From assembly GCF_028288465.1 (NCBI RefSeq), contig NZ_JAQBNR010000056.1:1-64000 (forward strand): DNA of 64,000 nucleotides, given 5' to 3'. The stretch comes from Ferruginibacter sp. (lineage in GTDB: Bacteria; Bacteroidota; Bacteroidia; Chitinophagales; Chitinophagaceae). The notes below the pieces were generated by a model, which searched no databases, was not told where the DNA came from, and was given only the letters and a program-made list of their open reading frames with translations. This document shows, piece after piece, positions 57,104-64,000 of this stretch; the first letter of the stretch is position 1; each line of letters starts with the position of its first letter. The position numbers and the translations under genes were made by a program.

Positions 57104-57469
57104 TTATTGCGGGCTTTTATCTTTCATTTTTATTTTTACTGAACCATCTTTTTTAACCTTGTATTTTTTTATATCCGCCGCATTGTTAGCCCAAGGATTG
57201 GTCCCGTCAACTATAATCTCCTGTTGTCCGGCCTTATCTACTACAATTGTTGGTGGCAGGCTTTGGGCTTTGGTCCAGTTTTCCGCTCCCTTCTCCTGAT
57301 ACCAGTAAGTATCAGATGCCTGGTCATAGTAGACATTCTGCTCAGGATAAAAAACATACTTGTGGCCTGTCGTGGTGGTTGTAGTAGTGACCGTCTTACT
57401 CGTGCTATCCTGAGCGAATGTTGTCAGTGCACTTCCACATATCAGCATACCTAAAAGAATCTTTTTCAT
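57104..57469 (-). CDS. Secreted hypothetical protein
   Basis: Signal peptide 'MKKILLGMLICGSALTTFAQ'; 'YVFYPEQNVYYDQASDTYWYQEKG'. Confidence 0.8.
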   Translation of the reverse strand: MKKILLGMLICGSALTTFAQDSTSKTVTTTTTTTGHKYVFYPEQNVYYDQASDTYWYQEKGAENWTKAQSLPPTIVVDKAGQQEIIVDGTNPWANNAADIKKYKVKKDGSVKIKMKDKSPQ

Positions 57470-58559
57470 AATACAAATTTTAAGTTTTCAATTAATTTAC
57501 CACAACATATATGACCAAAAACATGCCAAAGAAAACCGCATGAGTGTAGAATAAATTCCATTATTACTCTTTTTTGAAAGCAGGTTATTTTAAAAAGGAA
57601 ACTGACCATGCAGCATTTTTGTTTCCGAACAGTATCAATCGCTTACTGACGCAAATACGTGACGTTGGCTATGTTACCCGGCTTTTACATGCGATTCCAT
57701 CTGCTACGGTTTGGTATTTTCCAGAAACGAAGTCTCAACTGAAGGGAAGCTTTTTGAGTGGACTAAATAAGGCATAACATTAATTTCAAGAAGGAGTTCC
57801 TCACCTATTGTTTATATTGAAAAAGACTCTCGTTAAAGGCACGACGGAGCGCAGCTAACCTGGATCCAAATACTCCATTTTCAACCAAGGGTTTGCAGAT
57901 ACGCACACTTTCTATAAAATTTGAAAAAATGTGCTACATGATCAATAAAATTTTCCTGCGCAACATTTCTTATGTGTGGCAATACACGTACTTACTGATC
58001 TTCGAACGTATATTTAGTGTGTGTTTCAAGCAACCGCTTTGCATGTCGTAAGTAACTGATAAATAAAGTCCCATGAATGAACTGCTATCAGCCCGTACTG
58101 AAAAATTCTGGAGCAATTTTCTGCAGTTTTATAGAACTGTTATTGTTCAAAAGGGTATGGATGTTTCTGCTGGTTACCTTTGCTTAAGCAAGACAAACTA
58201 AAAAATTGAAACATATTGTCTACCATTGATAACGCGTTGGCATTAGTGGCAAAGCGGCTGTATTCTGTAACTCGTTTTCTGGTAACACACCCCTCTGGCT
58301 TTTCTACAAAGCGGAATTTTGCAAACGGATCTTTGCCCAAACAGCCATCAGGCAAATAGTGGGGGTCGTTTTTTCCGGACATTGCGGGGATATTTGATGA
58401 CGATACTGCGATCATATTTTTGAATATAGGTTACCAAACACGAAGCAGTAAAATAATTGGTATGTTTTATTGACCGGTGTTAAGTAATACAATTTTATTG
58501 TTCTACATTTATCTCAACTATTTCTTGCTGCGGCTGCCTTTTCAACAATCACGAATTGT

Positions 58560-60002
58560 ATGGTTTTTGATAAATTTCAACAATCGAATTACAACCTGTT
58601 TGATTTCAGCAAACGTAACGTTTGGCAAAAATCAGTTATTACTCTCTTGCTCGTATGTGTGGCAAATTTCATCAAATATTTGCTGCGGAATTATATTGGC
58701 CATGGCACTCCGTTTTTACTTTATTTTGGTTTCATCATGCTATGTGGCCGTTTTGTTGGTTTCTGGTATGCCATAGCCTGCACACTTATTTTCGGTATCA
58801 TCGCTACAATATACTTTCTCATACCATTGGAAGGGTTTACCGCAGTAGCTTTTTTTAAAATGGCGGTCTATCTGATGGAGGGGTATTTCATCGCTGCCCT
58901 GGCAAGCGGTTTGCGGAAAAGAGTGGAAGCATTGGAGATCAGTGAATTAAATTTCAGCACACTCATCTCCAAAAGTAAAGATGGGCTGGCCAAATTTTCT
59001 GCCGATGGGAAAATCCTCTACATCAGCCCTTCCATTGAAGCTATTACCGGGCTCAACAGAGAAGCACTTGCCGCGAGTCTGTTTAATATTTTTCCTTCCG
59101 AAAATGACCGAAAAGCAGTTGCCGAACACTTCTTAAGTGTCGTCAGCCATCCTGGAAAAAGTGCTGTTATAATTCACCCCTATCTTAACCGGGAGAAAAA
59201 AAAACGTTGGATGGAAACCATATTTACCAACTGTCTCGAAGTGGATGGTGTAAATGCGGTTGTTGCCAATTTTCGGGATGTCACGGAAAGAGTAGAAGCT
59301 GATATAAAGAAAAATGATTTTATCGGCATTATCTCTCACGAGATAAAGAATCCGTTAACAGTAATACAGTTTGCTGCCGAAATGCAAAATGAGGCTTTGG
59401 AACAAAATGATATGGAACAATTGCGGCAATTGAATGCAATTCTGAAGAACAGCTCCCAAAGAATGGCTGTTTTATTAAATGATTTGCTGAACTACTCAGG
59501 ATTCGAAGCTTCTTTACTTAATCTAAAAATTAGCCCGGTGGCAATTGGCGACGTTATCAGCCGGGTACTGGTAAATTTTTCAACCAGCTATAATAACCCA
59601 GTTCTTATATGCGGCGACGTCTCAGTTGTTGTGCACATGGATGCCGCAAGGGTCGAACAGGTCCTTCTTAACCTTCTTTTTAATGCAGCGAAATACTCTC
59701 CTCCCAATGCAGACATTCGCTTGCATTGTACCTTATCCGACGATATGCTGATAATTGAAGTTATAGATCAGGGCAACGGAATTCCTCCACACGAGCAGGC
59801 CAATTTATTCAACAAATTCTACCGCATACCTGGCGGAGATCCGGGTATTAAAGGTTTTGGATTGGGTTTGTATATCTGTACTGAAATTGTAAAAGCTCAC
59901 CATGGAAAAATCGGCGTTCATAGTACACCGGGTAACGGATCAACATTTTGGTTTGCAATACCAGTTCATACCCCTTTAAATCACCAACAGTCAAAGTCGT
60001 GA
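58560..60002 (+). CDS. PAS-domain sensor histidine kinase with N-terminal membrane sensor
   Basis: 'FIGIISHEIKNPLTVIQF' H-box, 'NLLFNAAKYSP', 'GLGLYICTEIVKAHHGKIGVHSTPGNGSTFWF'. Confidence 0.92.
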   Translation: MVFDKFQQSNYNLFDFSKRNVWQKSVITLLLVCVANFIKYLLRNYIGHGTPFLLYFGFIMLCGRFVGFWYAIACTLIFGIIATIYFLIPLEGFTAVAFFKMAVYLMEGYFIAALASGLRKRVEALEISELNFSTLISKSKDGLAKFSADGKILYISPSIEAITGLNREALAASLFNIFPSENDRKAVAEHFLSVVSHPGKSAVIIHPYLNREKKKRWMETIFTNCLEVDGVNAVVANFRDVTERVEADIKKNDFIGIISHEIKNPLTVIQFAAEMQNEALEQNDMEQLRQLNAILKNSSQRMAVLLNDLLNYSGFEASLLNLKISPVAIGDVISRVLVNFSTSYNNPVLICGDVSVVVHMDAARVEQVLLNLLFNAAKYSPPNADIRLHCTLSDDMLIIEVIDQGNGIPPHEQANLFNKFYRIPGGDPGIKGFGLGLYICTEIVKAHHGKIGVHSTPGNGSTFWFAIPVHTPLNHQQSKS

Positions 60003-60710
60003 AGGAGTGGTTGCCTGCCGGGTATTGTTTTCCCTACTGAGAAGATTATGGCCAAAGAGTACCTGATTTTCGTTGAAGCCCTTGGAGATGAGGATGACTG
60101 AATTACAACCAGGTATAATACTCAAAATAGTTGGTAAAATATGCTATACTGCTTTACAGGATTATTTAGATAAAAATTTGGTGAAACCGGTTACGCCAGG
60201 CTTTTGTTGTTTATGAAAAAGTAGTTTATCGGTAATATGCGGGGCCGGTTCCAAACCAAGCAGCGCTTCAGATGTAAAAACTTCGGAATTTTATTTCCGC
60301 ACAATGACAGGGAGTACCTACTCAACAATAGATTTGTCTAAAGTGTAATTTTATCAACGTTAAATGGCCGACATTCGGGAGAAATTACAGCACAAGATGG
60401 TATTATCCTGGCCAAAGCCCGGCTAATCGTCATGCAACGTTAAGAAAGAAGCCTTCGGTGAAATAGAACCGGACATCCGTGTTATCTCGGTTCACAAAAT
60501 ATTTATCAGTCAATCAAGGCTTCGGCTTGTTATTAGCCCTTCATTATAAATTAGCCAGACTTGTCTATTTTCGGATAAGTCCACTCTCGCACGCAAAAGT
60601 TTTTTTAAATTCAACCAGCTGGTAGCGGATTTGTTTTTAAGATATTTTATCTGGTATGCCATTTGAAATAACTACGACGCTGGTTATTGTATTCTTAAAA
60701 TGAAACTACT

Positions 60711-61838
60711 TTGGATAATAAAGATAAAAAACCTGTAAGTGTGCTTGAAATCATAGGTACGGCAACGATAGGTGGAATGGAAAATCAAATACTTAATTTC
60801 TTCCGCAATGTTTCACTTGTGGATTTTAAAATAACCTGTATTTGTCCTTGCGAAAGCTTGTTCACTAACGAACTCCGAAATTTAGGATTCGAGGTTTTTA
60901 TTACAGCATTGGCAGACGATCCTGAATGGCGATCTGTACAAACTGCTATTGAAGTTTGCCGGCTTCACAATGTTGATGTGATACACGCACATATGCCAAA
61001 ATCACATGTACTGGCGGCCATCACAGGCAGTTTCGTACGAAAACCTGTAGTGGCTACGGTTCACGGTATGCATCTTACGTCTTTTGAACTCGGAGTGGCC
61101 CTTATATCCAAATCCCACTTAATTACCAATTGCCAGGAAAGTTATATACAAGCACTGGCGTTAGGGATACCTAAGGAACGTGTCTCTGTTTTTTCAAATG
61201 CTGTGGATATTCAAATGTACCATCCTACGAAGTGCGGGAAGCAATTGCGGGATGATTTAAATGTGCCATTAGGAACACCGCTAATCGGCTTTGTGGGAAG
61301 ATTAGAATTTGAAAAAGGTCCGGATCTTTTTCTGTTAGCAGCAGCTTACATACACGAACACAGACCGGATGCACACTTTGCAATAGCAGGAACCGGATCT
61401 ATGATGCCTGAGTTGATGCAAAGCGCCGCTAAACAACAACTTGATCAACACATACATTTTTTGGAATGGTCAACAAATCTTTCAGAAATTTACCCTGCCT
61501 TTGACGTGGTGGCTCATACTTCAAGGAGTGATGGCACTTCTTTAGTGGTACTGGAAGCAATGAGCAGCGGCAAACCAGTCGTAGCTATGGCTGTTGGCGG
61601 GGTGAAGGACATGATTGAAAATGAGCATACAGGAATATTGGTTAAACCCGGGGATTGGCAGCAACTTGGAGCCGAAATAATAAAATTATTGAACCACCCG
61701 GGCCTTTTGGATGATATGGGCAAGGCAGCACGGATTAGAGTTGAAAATCATTTCAATGTAATTAACAATGCTTCTAAAATCGCTGGCGTTTTAAAATCGG
61801 TAGCAATGACGAGTACCCGGCAGAGCACTATTGAATAA
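60711..61838 (+). CDS. Glycosyltransferase family 4
   Basis: 'ATIGGMENQILNF', 'DVIHAHMPKSHVLA', 'GFVGRLEFEKGPDLFLLAA', 'SDGTSLVVLEAMSSGKPVVAMAVGGVKDMI'. TTG start in track. Confidence 0.92.
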   Translation: MDNKDKKPVSVLEIIGTATIGGMENQILNFFRNVSLVDFKITCICPCESLFTNELRNLGFEVFITALADDPEWRSVQTAIEVCRLHNVDVIHAHMPKSHVLAAITGSFVRKPVVATVHGMHLTSFELGVALISKSHLITNCQESYIQALALGIPKERVSVFSNAVDIQMYHPTKCGKQLRDDLNVPLGTPLIGFVGRLEFEKGPDLFLLAAAYIHEHRPDAHFAIAGTGSMMPELMQSAAKQQLDQHIHFLEWSTNLSEIYPAFDVVAHTSRSDGTSLVVLEAMSSGKPVVAMAVGGVKDMIENEHTGILVKPGDWQQLGAEIIKLLNHPGLLDDMGKAARIRVENHFNVINNASKIAGVLKSVAMTSTRQSTIE

Positions 61839-61889
61839 AAAGGATAACCAAGACGCAAGCTGTTTTGAACATGCACCAAAATAAACAGA

Positions 61890-62705
61890 ATGAAAACATC
61901 TGCAGAAACTGCTCTTTATATCATTGCACATTCGGATGATTGGCAGTTATTTATGATGCCCAACATTTTAAATGAGTTGCTTGATCCAGCTTGCAAAATA
62001 GTTTTAATAATTACAACGGCCGGAGATGCCGGCCTGTCTGATAGCTTTTGGAAGGCCCGGGAAGAAGGTTCAAATAGTTCCATTCGTTTCTGTCATGCGG
62101 CGTTTTCTATTATTGAAGAAAGCACCGGCTTTAAATTGTATAACGGTCGTACCATTAATTATTCAGTGATAAATAATACAACTTCCTATTTTTTACGATT
62201 GCCTGATGGCGGCCTGAATGGCGATGGGTTTGCTTATTCAAACTATAAAAGTATTTCTAAACTGGAACAAGGATCCATCCATGAGATTGAGGCGATAGAC
62301 GGGTCTGCCATTTATTATGGTTGGACAGACCTGGTAAATACCATCGCAACTATAATCAATACTGAATCTGAAAAAAATGCTAACTGTACATTGAATTATT
62401 TGAACCCCTCTAATATTGAAAACCCCAATGATCATCCCGATCATGGGTCAACGGGGCGGGCTGTACAGGCTGGAAAAATCTCATCCTTTTTAAAACAGCG
62501 GCTCTACGTTGGCTACAGCTTAACCAATTCGGCTGAACTATTGACAAATGAAGACCTGTTTTGGAAGAGTGGTATGATGGCAGCATATGATAAAGCGATT
62601 TTTGACAAATGCGGTTACAGCACACTAAAAGAAAATGTCAGTTTGTATATCAACTGGTGTAAACGCCCGGCGAAATATGTAAACATCTTTCCATTCAATA
62701 AATGA
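61890..62705 (+). CDS. PIG-L family deacetylase
   Basis: 'YIIAHSDDWQLFMMP', 'NPNDHPDHGSTGRAV'. Confidence 0.85.
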   Translation: MKTSAETALYIIAHSDDWQLFMMPNILNELLDPACKIVLIITTAGDAGLSDSFWKAREEGSNSSIRFCHAAFSIIEESTGFKLYNGRTINYSVINNTTSYFLRLPDGGLNGDGFAYSNYKSISKLEQGSIHEIEAIDGSAIYYGWTDLVNTIATIINTESEKNANCTLNYLNPSNIENPNDHPDHGSTGRAVQAGKISSFLKQRLYVGYSLTNSAELLTNEDLFWKSGMMAAYDKAIFDKCGYSTLKENVSLYINWCKRPAKYVNIFPFNK

Positions 62706-63377
62706 AAGTATAACCCTGCCACCCCGTTGTTAGGTATTCACGCCTGGCCAGCGCTCGGCACAAAATTATGCAAAGCCAGTTTAGCAGGCGATGTAGCACA
62801 GTTTGTAATGGTTCATTTAATTAAAATTTATTGCGGTGTATTTAAAGGAAGTTTATAAGGTACGGATTGCTACAAGGATACTGGCTTCACAGGGGAGCCC
62901 TTTTTATTATAAGACAATTACTTCGACAGGTGCTATTGCTTATTAAAATGATAGTTAAAAAATTGGCCTTTTTTCAATCAATGGAATTATTGATGTCGTC
63001 AGGGTTCATCCAAATTGTGCGTGTTATATTTGATTTGGTTTTTCGCCGCATATAGGATCAAGACAGGGCTGCCGGGTTTTCAGTAAGCCCCTTTTTGGAT
63101 AAAATTAGTTATCAATTTTGGGCACAGTTTTAGTTTATTTTTTAATGGTTTTCATAGGATATTGGACAAAAGTCGGGGCAACTGTTTTCACGGTAAGCCC
63201 CCTTTTTTATATCGCAAACGATTCTTAGGTGTAATACCCAAAGGAACTAATTTCAACTGATGATTATGTAGAGCCCTTCTGAAAATTGAAAAGAAAAGGT
63301 ATAATTCCAGGGAATACATTCACCCTGTTTGCACTCAATTGATGCACTATTCACTTGCACACATAAAAAATAAAAAA

Positions 63378-63400
63378 GGTGACTATTAGTTAGCCACCTT
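63378..63400 (-). terminator. Terminator-like hairpin downstream of the tRNA fragment
   Basis: Minus strand aaggtggctaactaatagtcaccttttttattttt. Confidence 0.55.
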
Positions 63401-63410
63401 CATCCTTCAG

Positions 63411-63458
63411 GTGGAGAATACCAGATTCGAACCGGTGACTTCCTGCATGTCATGCAAG
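63411..63458 (-). tRNA. 3' half of a tRNA-Val(GAC)-like gene (fragment, no D-arm or 5' acceptor strand)
   Basis: Minus strand CTTGC ATGACAT GCAGG AAGTC ACCGG TTCGAAT CTGGT ATTCTCC AC: anticodon stem-loop, T arm and 3' acceptor strand only. Confidence 0.7.
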
Positions 63459-63573
63459 AACAAAATTTTGGAAATGTTTTTGATTAGAATGGGCAGTACC
63501 TATAACTGCCTGTAAAAAATGTCTGTCCGGTAAATTAAGCAGCCGCCACTAACTATATGACGGCTGATTAATT

Positions 63574-63774
63574 TTAGTTCGCGTGACTTTTATTTCCTTT
63601 TGTACTTAAATAGTTCATCACGGCCTGCCGCGAAGGGCCTTTTTCTTTGATGGCCTGAATAATCTGTTCATGTGACAAATTGGGGAACTGTTGATGTACA
63701 TATTCAGCCTCAGCTGCATCATTTACATCAATCCAGCTCCTGTCCCGACCATCCTGTATTTTTTTATTATCCAT
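63574..63774 (-). CDS. DUF3606-like small protein
   Basis: 'DGRDRSWIDVNDAAEAEYVHQQFPNLSHEQIIQAIKEKGPSRQAVMNYL'. Confidence 0.85.
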   Translation of the reverse strand: MDNKKIQDGRDRSWIDVNDAAEAEYVHQQFPNLSHEQIIQAIKEKGPSRQAVMNYLSTKGNKSHAN

Positions 63775-64000
63775 AGTTTTTTAATTTATGGTTCAATAAT
63801 TACACAAAAAAAACCGTGCCTGATTTGAGGGATGTGTATTAGGTATGGGTGAAGAAAAGGTGTCGCCTCAGATGCAGATAGCCAGCAGTATGCATCAGCT
63901 TGAACGCTGTGCAGGAAGCTACTAGCAGTAATATAGTTATTGAGGGGTAATCCGCTCATTTGTAAGACTGGTATTAGTTCGGCTATTAGGAGCGCACAAC

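Noticed and set aside
16721-60630. Shared 'ttcaaccagctgg' at about 16739 and about 60610 as a dispersed repeat
   Set aside because: Only 13 bp match with dissimilar flanks; could be chance
1-64000. CRISPR array or rRNA operon anywhere in the window
   Set aside because: No regularly spaced identical repeats and no recognisable 16S/23S/5S motifs were seen on reading

Overview
The window looks like a Bacteroidota chromosome segment, probably Chitinophagaceae-like. That placement is an inference from T9SS-type C-termini, PNP/ArsS-type arsenosugar genes, intergenic repeat style and family content. Most genes are recognisable: acyl-CoA synthetase, SDR, MFS, PIG-L deacetylases, a T9SS-exported sugar dehydrogenase, a class-III aminotransferase, an outer-membrane beta-barrel protein, a MacAB/TolC-type efflux operon with its own NtrB/NtrC-like pair, an ECF sigma factor, a haloperoxidase-like PAP2 protein, an arsenosugar-type operon, formaldehyde dehydrogenase, a PAS histidine kinase, and a GT4 plus PIG-L pair. 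The best candidate for an under-described system is the visibly AT-rich minus-strand block at 33733-41520. It holds a 1573-aa protein (PD-(D/E)XK-like N-terminus, STAND-like P-loop NTPase, long helical C-terminus) followed 46 bp later by a 917-aa protein (DUF4297/Cap4-like nuclease-type N-terminus plus helical repeats). This resembles Avs/STAND defence logic split over two proteins. Other points worth a look: a 22-bp perfect palindrome and sigma-54-like promoter upstream of the efflux operon, an arsenosugar operon with no visible ArsM, a 3' tRNA-Val fragment that may be an att scar, paired direct repeats flanking an esterase gene, several frameshifted or decayed genes, and large structured intergenic repeats. 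All calls come from reading the sequence and the supplied ORFs. No database search was run.
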